Assembly: GCF_014640315.1 (NCBI RefSeq)
Contig: NZ_BMGS01000004.1
Location: 124,001 to 188,000 of the forward strand
Direction of reading: 5' to 3'
Origin: Hymenobacter glacieicola
GTDB taxonomy: Bacteria > Bacteroidota > Bacteroidia > Cytophagales > Hymenobacteraceae
Length of the DNA: 64,000 nucleotides
Shown here: positions 24,975 to 32,672 of the stretch, piece by piece
How positions within the stretch are numbered: the stretch's first letter is position 1
How the letters are laid out: each line of letters starts with the position of its first letter
Notes under the pieces: generated by a model
Told to the model about the DNA's origin: nothing
Seen by the model: only the letters and a program-made list of their open reading frames with translations
Databases searched by the model: none
Translations under genes and position numbers: made by a program

Positions 24975-25700
24975 ATGTACTCTATTCTTCGTAAAGAATT
25001 TAACTCCTTCCTCAACTCGCCGGTGGCCTACGTGGTCATTGGGGTATTTTTGGTGGCAACTGGCCTGTTTGTGTGGGTGTTCCCGGACAGCTCGGTGCTG
25101 GACTACGGGTTTGCCGACCTGCAAACCCTGTTCAATATGGCTCCTTGGATTTTCCTGTTCCTGATTCCGGCCATTACCATGCGCACCTTCGCCGAGGAGA
25201 AAAAGGCCGGCACCATGGAGCTGCTACTTACACGCCCGCTCACCGATGGGCAGATTATTGGGGGCAAGTACCTGGCCTGCTTGCTACTGGCGTTGCTGGC
25301 GTTGCTGCCCACGCTGCTCTACTACTACTCCGTCTACCAGCTCGGGAGCCCCCAGGGCAACATCGACTCGGCCGCGACGGTGGGGTCTTACCTGGGCCTG
25401 GGGCTGCTGGCTGCCGTATTTGCGGCCATCGGTGTTTTCGCCAGCGCCATCACCCGCGACCAGATCATTGCGTTTCTGGTGGCCGTGGTGGGGTGCTTTC
25501 TGGTGTATTCGGGGTTCGATTCGCTGGCTTCCGTGTTTGATGGGGCGCCGGCCTACTACATCGGGCAGCTGGGTATTGCCGCCCACTACCGCGACATCAG
25601 CAAGGGCCTCATCGACTCCCGCGACCTGCTTTATTTCCTGACCCTGATTGCTGGCCTGCTGCTGGGTACCCGCCTGGTGCTCCAGAGCCGCAACTGGTAG
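24975..25700 (+). CDS. gldF: gliding motility ABC permease GldF
   Basis: 241 aa ABC-2-type permease with six predicted membrane helices (AYVVIGVFLVATGLFVWVF, APWIFLFLIPAITMRTFAEE, LLALLALLPTLLYYY and others). The start at ATG 24975 (MYSILRKEFNSFLNSP) is the family N-terminus; a longer frame opens with a TTG inside the palindrome. The motif EEKKAGTMELLLTRP is typical of GldF/ABC-2 permeases. It acts with GldA and GldG as the transporter linked to gliding in Bacteroidetes. gldG follows after 72 bp. Confidence 0.9.
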   Translation: MYSILRKEFNSFLNSPVAYVVIGVFLVATGLFVWVFPDSSVLDYGFADLQTLFNMAPWIFLFLIPAITMRTFAEEKKAGTMELLLTRPLTDGQIIGGKYLACLLLALLALLPTLLYYYSVYQLGSPQGNIDSAATVGSYLGLGLLAAVFAAIGVFASAITRDQIIAFLVAVVGCFLVYSGFDSLASVFDGAPAYYIGQLGIAAHYRDISKGLIDSRDLLYFLTLIAGLLLGTRLVLQSRNW

Positions 25701-25772
25701 CCTTTTACCCTCTGGAGGGTGTCTTTATACCTTGAAGATGCCCTGACCTCTGATTTGCAACTTCGCCGCTTT

Positions 25773-27491
25773 ATGGCTTCACCTGCTCCCGCATCTGCTA
25801 CCCCTACCACCTCCCGCAAACGCCGTGACCTCACGCGTTTTGGGCTGGCGCTGCTGGGTTTGCTGCTGCTGAATTTCCTTGCCGGTCTGTACTTCTTTCG
25901 CCTCGACTTAACGGAGGAAAAGCGCTACACCATGTCGGGCGCTACCCGGCAGCTGCTCTCGGGCCTCAAGCAGCCCGTCACCGTCACGGTTTACCTCGAC
26001 GGCGACTTCCCGCCCGCTTTCCGGCGTCTGCAGCAGTCGGTGCGCGAAACCCTGAACGAAATGCAGGTCTATGGCGGGGCCAATCTGCACTACGTCTTCG
26101 TCGACCCCTCCGCGGCCGGCACCGAAAAGGCTCGCAACGAGTACTACCAGGCCCTGTTCAAGAAAGGCTTACGCCCCACCAACCTGGGGGCTACGGAGAA
26201 TGGCAAGCGCACCGAGAAAATCATTTTTCCCTGGGCCACGGTAGCGGCCGGCGGCAAAGAGCAGCAGGTGCTGCTCTTGCGCGGCAACCAGGCTGCTCCC
26301 TCCGATGTACGCCTAAACCAAAGCATCGAGGGCCTGGAATACGAGCTGGCCAGTGCCATCCGCAAGCTTAATCCTGGTCAGCGCAAGCGCATTGGGGTGG
26401 TAGAGGGCCACGGCGAGCTGTCGAACCAGGAAGCCGGGGACCTGATTGGCTCCCTAAGTCAGTTCTACGACGTGTTCCGGGTAAACCTGGCCCAGTCGCG
26501 GCCCCAGGATTTGCGCACCCTCAGCGCCCTGATTGTAGCCAAGCCCGCCGGGGCTTACGCGGAACCCGAGAAGTTCAAGCTCGACCAGTTCGTGACCCAG
26601 GGCGGTAGTGCCTTGTTTTTCGTGGATGCCATGCGCGTGAACCTGGATAGTGCCAACCGCGGCGGCATGTTGTCCTTTCCGCAGCCCCTGGGCCTGGAAG
26701 ATCTGCTGTTTAAGTATGGCGTGCGCGTAAATCCCGATCTGCTGCTCGACCTCAACTCCGGCGTAATCCCCATGGTCACCGGCACCCTCGGCGACAAGCC
26801 CAAGGTAGAGCCCATGCCGTGGCAGTTCTACCCCCTGATCAACAACTTCAGCCAGCACCCCATTACCCGCAACCTCGACGCGGTGTACACCAAATTTGTT
26901 AGCAGCATCGATACGGTGAAGGCCGCCGGGATTCGCAAAACGCCGCTGCTCTTCACCTCTCGCTACACCCGCGTACTACCCTCGCCGGTGCCCGTGAACC
27001 TCAACGACGCCCGCCTGGAGCCTGACCCCAAGCTCTACAGAGCCCAGTTCAAGCCCGTGGGCTACCTGCTCGAAGGGCAGTTCCGCTCCCTCTATGCCAA
27101 CCGCGCTGAGCCCGGCACCACCCGCTTTCAGCCTGCTGCCTCGCCGCTGGCCAAACCAGCCAAGGTGCTCGTCATCTCCGACGGCGACTTTGTCCGCAAC
27201 GAAGTGGACCCCAAAACCGGCCGCCCTTTCCGCCTGGGCTTCGACCGTCTCGCCAATACTGAGTTTGCCAACCGGGAACTGATCCTCAACGCCGTAGACT
27301 ACATGCTGGATGAAAGCGGCCTGATTGCCGTGCGCGGCAAGCAGATTACCCTGCGCCCCCTGGATAAGCTGCGAGTAGTGGCGGAGCGCCGCCGCTGGCA
27401 GCTGCTGAACCTGGTGGCGCCCCTAGCACTGCTGGGCTTGTTCGGGGCCGTGCGTGCTTGGCGCCGCAAGCGCCGGTACGCTTCGTTCTAG
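25773..27491 (+). CDS. gldG: gliding motility transporter component GldG
   Basis: 572 aa. The ATG at 25773 (MASPAPASATPTTSRKRRDL) is preferred to an in-frame GTG 18 codons earlier. One membrane helix near the N-terminus (ALLGLLLLNFLAGLYFF), a large periplasmic GldG/IFT52-like domain (RKRIGVVEGHGELSN, ALFFVDAMRVNLDS) and a second helix near the C-terminus (LLNLVAPLALLGLFGAVRAW) with a basic tail match GldG. Its neighbours confirm it. It is the last gene of the gld set. Confidence 0.9.
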   Translation: MASPAPASATPTTSRKRRDLTRFGLALLGLLLLNFLAGLYFFRLDLTEEKRYTMSGATRQLLSGLKQPVTVTVYLDGDFPPAFRRLQQSVRETLNEMQVYGGANLHYVFVDPSAAGTEKARNEYYQALFKKGLRPTNLGATENGKRTEKIIFPWATVAAGGKEQQVLLLRGNQAAPSDVRLNQSIEGLEYELASAIRKLNPGQRKRIGVVEGHGELSNQEAGDLIGSLSQFYDVFRVNLAQSRPQDLRTLSALIVAKPAGAYAEPEKFKLDQFVTQGGSALFFVDAMRVNLDSANRGGMLSFPQPLGLEDLLFKYGVRVNPDLLLDLNSGVIPMVTGTLGDKPKVEPMPWQFYPLINNFSQHPITRNLDAVYTKFVSSIDTVKAAGIRKTPLLFTSRYTRVLPSPVPVNLNDARLEPDPKLYRAQFKPVGYLLEGQFRSLYANRAEPGTTRFQPAASPLAKPAKVLVISDGDFVRNEVDPKTGRPFRLGFDRLANTEFANRELILNAVDYMLDESGLIAVRGKQITLRPLDKLRVVAERRRWQLLNLVAPLALLGLFGAVRAWRRKRRYASF

Positions 27492-27763
27492 CGTTACCGC
27501 CTCCCGGTCCACCGGGAAATAGTTATTGCCGCAACTTATAAACAGGGCGTCTAATTCCTGATTTCAAGCCTGGTTCGGGTACTGCCAAGGGCCAGGGGTA
27601 CAGGCTGGAAGTGGCCGGTAGGGTTCCTACGCAGCTGTTTAGCTTGCGTATGCCCGCAAGCCCGAGCCTGGGCTGGGCGCCTTAGGCGCCGATGGACAAG
27701 CCAAGCGAACAAGCCGGGCTGGCTGGTTTGCCCACGGCCGCGGGGGAAGTGTCTGCTATTCGG

Positions 27764-27772
27764 GTATCTTTG
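27764..27772 (+). promoter_or_regulatory. -7 element upstream of kaiC
   Basis: TATCTTTG, a near-perfect Bacteroidetes -7 sequence, about 20 nt before the kaiC ATG. No convincing -33 element is seen at 18-20 nt upstream, so the promoter may need an activator. Confidence 0.5.
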
Positions 27773-27791
27773 CTGAATACGCTGGTAGAAT

Positions 27792-29501
27792 ATGCAAGAC
27801 CTGATGACTTCTTCTGCTTCTCTGGGGCCACAGCTGCCCAAAACGCCCACGGGTATCGATGGCCTGGATGAGATAACAGAGGGAGGCTTGCCCAAGGGAC
27901 GCCCCACGCTGGTGTGCGGCAGCGCCGGCTGCGGCAAAACCCTGATGGGCGTGGAGTTTTTGGTGCGCGGCATTCAGCAGTACAACGAGCCGGGCGTGCT
28001 CATGGCCTTCGAGGAAACCGCCGACGAGCTGGCCGCCAACGTTACCTCCCTGGGCTTTGACCTGCAAACCCTCCAGGGCCAGGGCCAACTGCGCATCGAC
28101 CATGTGCACGTCGACCGCTCGGAAATCGAGGAAACCGGCGAGTACGATCTGGAAGGCCTGTTCATTCGCCTGGGCTACGCCATTGACTCCATTGGGGCCA
28201 AGCGCGTGGTGCTCGATACCATTGAGGCGCTATTTTCCGGCTTTCCCAACCAGGCCGTTTTGCGTTCCGAAATCCGGCGGCTGTTTCGCTGGCTGAAGGA
28301 CAAGGGCGTAACCACCATCATTACCGCCGAACGGGGCGAAGGCTCCCTGACCCGGCAGGGCCTGGAGGAGTACGTATCAGACTGCGTGATTCTGCTGGAT
28401 AACCGCGTAATTGAGCAGATTACTACCCGCCGCCTGCGCATTGTAAAATACCGCGGCAGCACCCACGGCACCAACGAGTATCCCTACCTGATTACCGAGG
28501 ACGGTATTTCCGTGTTGCCGGTGACCAGCCTGAAGCTCGCCCACGAGGTATCCGACGAAATTGTCTCCTCCGGCGTGCCCGCCCTGGACGCCATGTTCGG
28601 CCGGCACGGGTTTTACAAGGGCAGCAGCGTGCTGATTACCGGCACGGCGGGCACGGCCAAAACCACTCTGGCCGCGTCCTTTGCCCATGCGGTGTGCAGC
28701 ACGGGCAAGCGCTGCGCCTTCTTTGCCTTTGAGGAGTCGCCGCAGCAGTTGGTGCGCAACATGCGCTCCGTCGGCCTCGACCTGGCCCCCTTCATTGAGC
28801 AGGGCCTGCTGCACGTGGAGGCCTCGCGCCCTACCTTGAACGGGCTGGAAAAGCACTTGGTAACCCTGCACCGCTTGGTTAAAGAGTTCAAGCCCGACGC
28901 GGTAGTCATTGACCCCATCAGCAACCTGATTACGGTGGGCAACATTTCGGAAGTGCGCAGCATGCTCACCCGTCTGATTGACTTCCTGAAAATCAGCAAC
29001 ATCACGGCCCTGTTTACCTCCCTAATCAGCGGGCGTAACATCCAGCAGGAAATGACGGAGGAAGGCGTTTCGTCCCTGGTTGATACCTGGATAAGTGTGC
29101 GGGACCTGGAAGGGGTAGGGGAGCGGAACCGGGGCGTCAGCATTCTGAAGGCCCGGGGTATGGCTCATTCCAACCAGGTTCGGGAGTTCGTTGTGACAAA
29201 TCAGGGCGTTCAACTGCTGGACGTGGTCATTGGGCCTACCGGCATCGTGACGGGCGCCAGCCGCCTGACCCAGCAAATGCAGGAGCAGGCTCAGGCCCTG
29301 GCCAGCCAGCAGGAGCTTGAGCGCAAAGACCGGGAGATTGAGCGCAAGCGCCGGGTGCTGGAAGCTACCATTGCCAATTTGCGCACGGAATTTGAGTCAG
29401 TGGAAGAGGAGCTGCGGCAAATCAACCACGAGGAGCTGGTTCGCCAGCAGAAGCTAGCCGACACCCGCCGGCAAATTGCGGGAACGGCATCCGCCGAGTA
29501 A
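27792..29501 (+). CDS. kaiC: KaiC-family double-domain ATPase/autokinase
   Basis: 569 aa with two RecA-like domains. CI: Walker A GSAGCGKT (43-50), catalytic Glu74-Glu75 in AFEETAD, Walker B around Asp142. CII: Walker A GTAGTAKT (284-291), Glu314-Glu315 in FAFEESP. Aligning the CII phosphorylation loop with cyanobacterial KaiC places Thr422, Ser427 and Ser428 (MTEEGVSSLVDT) at T426, S431 and T432, so the pair is Ser-Ser here. After the A-loop-like tail (GIVTGASRLTQQ) comes an extra 70-residue coiled coil rich in Gln, Glu and Arg (about 493-562). Such extensions are known in KaiC of non-cyanobacteria such as Rhodobacter, where they join two hexamers. It is first in a kaiC-kaiB-kaiB-kinase operon. 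Confidence 0.93.
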   Translation: MQDLMTSSASLGPQLPKTPTGIDGLDEITEGGLPKGRPTLVCGSAGCGKTLMGVEFLVRGIQQYNEPGVLMAFEETADELAANVTSLGFDLQTLQGQGQLRIDHVHVDRSEIEETGEYDLEGLFIRLGYAIDSIGAKRVVLDTIEALFSGFPNQAVLRSEIRRLFRWLKDKGVTTIITAERGEGSLTRQGLEEYVSDCVILLDNRVIEQITTRRLRIVKYRGSTHGTNEYPYLITEDGISVLPVTSLKLAHEVSDEIVSSGVPALDAMFGRHGFYKGSSVLITGTAGTAKTTLAASFAHAVCSTGKRCAFFAFEESPQQLVRNMRSVGLDLAPFIEQGLLHVEASRPTLNGLEKHLVTLHRLVKEFKPDAVVIDPISNLITVGNISEVRSMLTRLIDFLKISNITALFTSLISGRNIQQEMTEEGVSSLVDTWISVRDLEGVGERNRGVSILKARGMAHSNQVREFVVTNQGVQLLDVVIGPTGIVTGASRLTQQMQEQAQALASQQELERKDREIERKRRVLEATIANLRTEFESVEEELRQINHEELVRQQKLADTRRQIAGTASAE

Positions 29502-29537
29502 CCCTCCACTACGCCCTCTACCTATTTGCATCCCCGT

Positions 29538-29852
29538 ATGGAGACCCCTCCCACAATTACCCCCGAAGAAGAAACCTGGGAGCTCCGTTTGTACGTGGCC
29601 GGTCAGACCGTCAAGTCGGTTACGGCCCTGGCTAATTTGAAATCCTACTGTGAGCAGCACCTGAAGGGGCGCTATAAGCTGGAAGTAATTGACTTGCTGC
29701 AACATCCGCAGCTAGCCGCCGGCGACCAGATTCTGGCTATTCCCACGCTGGTGCGCAAAGTGCCGGCCCCCATTCGCAAAATCATCGGCGACCTTTCCAA
29801 CCAGGAGCGTGTGCTGGTGGGCTTAGACATTCGGGTGGTTGAGAGCAAGTAA
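29538..29852 (+). CDS. kaiB: KaiB-family protein (first copy)
   Basis: 104 aa from ATG 29538 ([12 protein letters not shown]); a TTG 12 bp upstream is the alternative. It is a thioredoxin-like KaiB fold: [18 protein letters not shown], then [39 protein letters not shown] and ERVLVGLDI. These blocks are very close to cyanobacterial KaiB (AGxTPxSxxA, IDVLxxPQLA, PxRKIIGDL). KaiB binds the CI ring of KaiC after switching fold, and that is the inferred role. The gene lies 36 bp after kaiC and 5 bp before the second kaiB. Confidence 0.92.
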   Translation: METPPTITPEEETWELRLYVAGQTVKSVTALANLKSYCEQHLKGRYKLEVIDLLQHPQLAAGDQILAIPTLVRKVPAPIRKIIGDLSNQERVLVGLDIRVVESK

Positions 29853-29857
29853 GCCGG

Positions 29858-30187
29858 ATGGATTTAGAGGAACACGAAGAGGATGGTGCAGCCGAATACG
29901 TACTTCATCTGTATATTACCGGGGCTACCCCCAACTCCACACGGGCTGTTCAAAACATCAAGGGCATCTGCGAGCAGTACCTGAAGGGCCGCTACGAGCT
30001 GCTCATCATTGACATTTACCAACAGCCAGCGCTAGCCAAGCAAGATCAGATTGTGGCGGCTCCGACGCTGGTCAAAAAAATGCCCCTGCCTACGCGGCGG
30101 CTCATTGGAGATCTTTCGGAAAAAGACAAGGTGCTGCTAGCCCTGGGGCTGTCGGCACCATTCGGTACGACTAGCCCCCATGACTGA
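29858..30187 (+). CDS. KaiB-family protein (second, divergent copy)
   Basis: 109 aa from ATG 29858. It keeps the KaiB layout (YVLHLYITGATPNSTRAV, IIDIYQQPALAKQDQIV, AAPTLVKKMPLPTRRLIGDL) but differs from the first copy at more than half of its positions and has an acidic N-terminus (MDLEEHEEDGAAEY). The two copies are therefore old paralogues, probably with distinct partners, for example KaiC versus the kinase. Its last 8 nt overlap the start of the histidine kinase gene, indicating translational coupling with the kinase. Confidence 0.9.
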   Translation: MDLEEHEEDGAAEYVLHLYITGATPNSTRAVQNIKGICEQYLKGRYELLIIDIYQQPALAKQDQIVAAPTLVKKMPLPTRRLIGDLSEKDKVLLALGLSAPFGTTSPHD

Positions 30188-31895
30188 CGACCTGCAGCGC
30201 CGCGCCACGGCCCTAGCCCGCGAAAACGAGGAATTGCGGCTGCAACTGCTCGAGGCAGAAGAGCTGATTACGGCCATCCGTACGGGTGCCGTTGACGCGC
30301 TGGCCGTGCAGAGCGCCGACGGGCCGCGCATCTTCACGCTGCAAAACGCCGATCAGGGCTACCGGACTCTGATTGAGCAAATGAACGAAGGTGCCCTGCT
30401 GCTGAGTCAGAACGCTACCATCCTCTACGGCAACGCCTGTTTGGCCGCACTGCTGGGGCTGGGGCTCGAAGAGGTAATTGGCAGTTCTTTCGAAAGCTTT
30501 GTTCCGCTGCAGTTTGAGCTATATTGGGCCGAGCTGCTTCGGAAAGGATGGGCGGGCAAAAGCAAGGGCGAGATGCCGCTGCAAACCAAATCGGGCCTGC
30601 TCCAGCCCTTTTCCCTCTCGATGAACGTGCTGGAGTTCAACGACCTACCCGTGCTGGCCGTCATCATCACCGACTTATCGGCTCAGCGGGAAATCACCGA
30701 CATCCGGGCCCAGGTAGTGGAACAGAACGCCCTGCTGGCCCGCAAAAATGAAGAGCTGCGGCAGCAGCAAGCCGCCCAGGACGCCATATCCCGGGCCGCC
30801 GCCGAAGCCAACCGGATGCTGGAAGGCATTCCGCAAATTGCCTGGACCGCCAACTCCCACGGCGAGAATACTTACCTGAACCGCCAGTGGTATTACTACA
30901 CGGGCCACGACACTGGGCCGGAAACGGGTAGCTCCATTCAGTCCCGCATTCACCCCGCCGATCTGCCAATGGCCCAGGCCAGATGGCTTAACAGCCTGCA
31001 TACTGGCCACGCCTTGGAAGTAGAGTGCCGGATCAAGGCCCAGGACGGGGCCTACCGCTGGATGTTGGGCCGGGCCTTGCCCTCGCGCAATGAGCAGGGC
31101 GAAATTATCCAGTGGATTGGTACGTACACGGACATTCACGAACACAAGCTGGCTCAGGAGCGAATTGATCAGGCTCAGCGGGAGCTGCAGGAAAATAACG
31201 AGCGGCTCACCCGCGTCAACATAGACCTGGACAACTTTATCTACACCGCCTCCCACGACCTAAAGGACCCCATCAACAACATTGAAGGGCTGCTGCACGC
31301 CCTGTTGCCGGAACTGAGCACTACCCCTCCCAACGAGGCGCAAGTACAGCAGCTGCTGCAAATGATGCAGGGCTCGGTGGACCGGTTCAAGCGCACCATT
31401 GAGCACCTGACTGAAGTCACCAAGCTGCAGAAGGAAAACGACCAGCCCGTTGCCATCATCGAGCTGGCTACCCTAATTCAGGACGTGAGCCTGGACCTGG
31501 CGCCCCTGCTGCACGCCGCCGGCGGTCAGCTGGAAGTGGCCGTGAGCAGCTGCCCGCGCATCTCGTTTGCGGAGAAAAACCTGCGCAGCATCGTGTACAA
31601 CCTGCTCAGCAACGCCTTCAAGTACCGCTCCCCCGACCGGCTAGCACAGGTAAGCATCCGCAGCTGGGCCGAGGCTGGCTACCGGGTGCTGGAAGTGCGC
31701 GACAACGGTTTGGGCCTGAAAGAATCAAACAACCAGAAGCTGTTTTCCATGTTTCAGCGCTTTCACGACCACGTGGAAGGCAGCGGCATTGGCCTGTACA
31801 TGGTCAAGAAAATGGTGGAAAATGCGGGCGGCCGCATTGAAGTCCGGAGTGAGGTAGACGTGGGCTCTACATTCTCGGTGTACTTCCGCCAGTAA
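30180..31895 (+). CDS. PAS-domain sensor histidine kinase of the kai operon
   Basis: 571 aa, soluble (no membrane helix). Order: coiled coil (1-32) with TAIRTGAVDALAV, PAS1 (about 58-170), coiled coil (175-210), PAS2 with PAC (about 211-325, IPQIAWTANSHG, IQWIGTYTDI), HisKA with phosphoacceptor His359 in SHDLKDP, and HATPase with the N-box NLLSNAFKYRS (474-484), VRDNGLGL and GSGIGLYMVKKM. It should phosphorylate a response regulator encoded elsewhere; none is adjacent. The overlap with the second kaiB and the cytoplasmic location suggest it is the output or the input of the KaiBC module, comparable in position to SasA or CikA but with PAS domains in place of a KaiB-like sensor domain. Confidence 0.9.
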   Translation: MTDDLQRRATALARENEELRLQLLEAEELITAIRTGAVDALAVQSADGPRIFTLQNADQGYRTLIEQMNEGALLLSQNATILYGNACLAALLGLGLEEVIGSSFESFVPLQFELYWAELLRKGWAGKSKGEMPLQTKSGLLQPFSLSMNVLEFNDLPVLAVIITDLSAQREITDIRAQVVEQNALLARKNEELRQQQAAQDAISRAAAEANRMLEGIPQIAWTANSHGENTYLNRQWYYYTGHDTGPETGSSIQSRIHPADLPMAQARWLNSLHTGHALEVECRIKAQDGAYRWMLGRALPSRNEQGEIIQWIGTYTDIHEHKLAQERIDQAQRELQENNERLTRVNIDLDNFIYTASHDLKDPINNIEGLLHALLPELSTTPPNEAQVQQLLQMMQGSVDRFKRTIEHLTEVTKLQKENDQPVAIIELATLIQDVSLDLAPLLHAAGGQLEVAVSSCPRISFAEKNLRSIVYNLLSNAFKYRSPDRLAQVSIRSWAEAGYRVLEVRDNGLGLKESNNQKLFSMFQRFHDHVEGSGIGLYMVKKMVENAGGRIEVRSEVDVGSTFSVYFRQ

Positions 31896-31949
31896 AGGCC
31901 AAGCCTCAGAAGTACCTCAGAAGTGCGCCGGCAGCGGCTGCCCTACGGG

Positions 31950-32393
31950 TTACCGATACACTTCGTCCTGGGTGACAAAGGATGAGAGCAAGTCGTGCAA
32001 GGACAGGTTGCTGTTCTCGGAGTAAGTGGCCAGATGACTGCCGTTTTCTAGGTTCTGGTAGCCGGCCAGCCGCTGAAACGCCGCCGGGTTAACTGCCCGG
32101 AAGCCCATGGACCATTGCGAAAAGTTGCGTCCCTGAATTGGGCCGTCGGAAAGCTTGGTTACCCCGAAGTGCCGCTGATCAACCTCAATGCGGCGAAAAA
32201 TGTAGCGTACTTCTTCTTCGGTGCCTTCCAGTACCTGCATAATGTTTCCGTCGCAGTACAGCAGCAGGCCTGTTAGGTCGTGCGATTGGTTCCAGGCGCG
32301 TGATTGGGTCAGCAAGGCAGTCAGCTCGTCCTCGCGCAAGGGGGTAGTGGCAGAGCTTTGATAGACTAAATGATAAAGAACAGGAGTGAGCAT
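31950..32393 (-). CDS. BLUF-domain blue-light sensor
   Basis: 147 aa. Residues 1-100 are a BLUF flavin-binding domain: Tyr11 (LVYQSS), Asn35 (RAWNQS), Gln53 (IMQVLEGTEEE), Trp94 and Met96 (QWSMGF) occupy the positions of the photocycle residues in AppA/BlrB-type proteins. The remaining 47 residues are a short helical tail with no output domain, so it probably signals through protein contact. It converges on the histidine kinase gene with 54 bp between stops. Position suggests, but does not prove, a light input to the kai module. Confidence 0.88.
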   Translation of the reverse strand: MLTPVLYHLVYQSSATTPLREDELTALLTQSRAWNQSHDLTGLLLYCDGNIMQVLEGTEEEVRYIFRRIEVDQRHFGVTKLSDGPIQGRNFSQWSMGFRAVNPAAFQRLAGYQNLENGSHLATYSENSNLSLHDLLSSFVTQDEVYR

Positions 32394-32629
32394 GTGAAAG
32401 CTGACCGCAAAGGGAAAAAGGACATATTAGGGACTAATTAGCTGGTTTGCTCTAAATAGGCAATAGTCGAGCTTGGATATTGCCAATAACATGGTTCTTA
32501 AAAACAGGTGGGAACAAGTTGTTGCTTCCACGAAACCAGCTAGAATACGGGCCGCAACTCCCCGAAATGCCCAATTTATTCCGGTAGTCCGGAATGCAGG
32601 AAGCGGTTTCCAAACCCGCTGCCGTTCCC

Positions 32630-32637
32630 TATCTTTG
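32630..32637 (+). promoter_or_regulatory. -7 element of the dnaN promoter
   Basis: TATCTTTG 36 nt before the dnaN ATG, with a possible GTTTC element about 20 nt upstream. The 279-bp gap between the BLUF gene and dnaN shows nothing else recognisable. Confidence 0.55.
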
Positions 32638-32672
32638 TCCTCTTCCTAAAAAACGACCGAACCCGCCCCTAT

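Noticed and set aside
27792-31895. KaiA or an adjacent response regulator in the kai locus
   Set aside because: All open frames between gldG and dnaN were examined; none resembles KaiA or a receiver domain, so output must go to a regulator outside the window.
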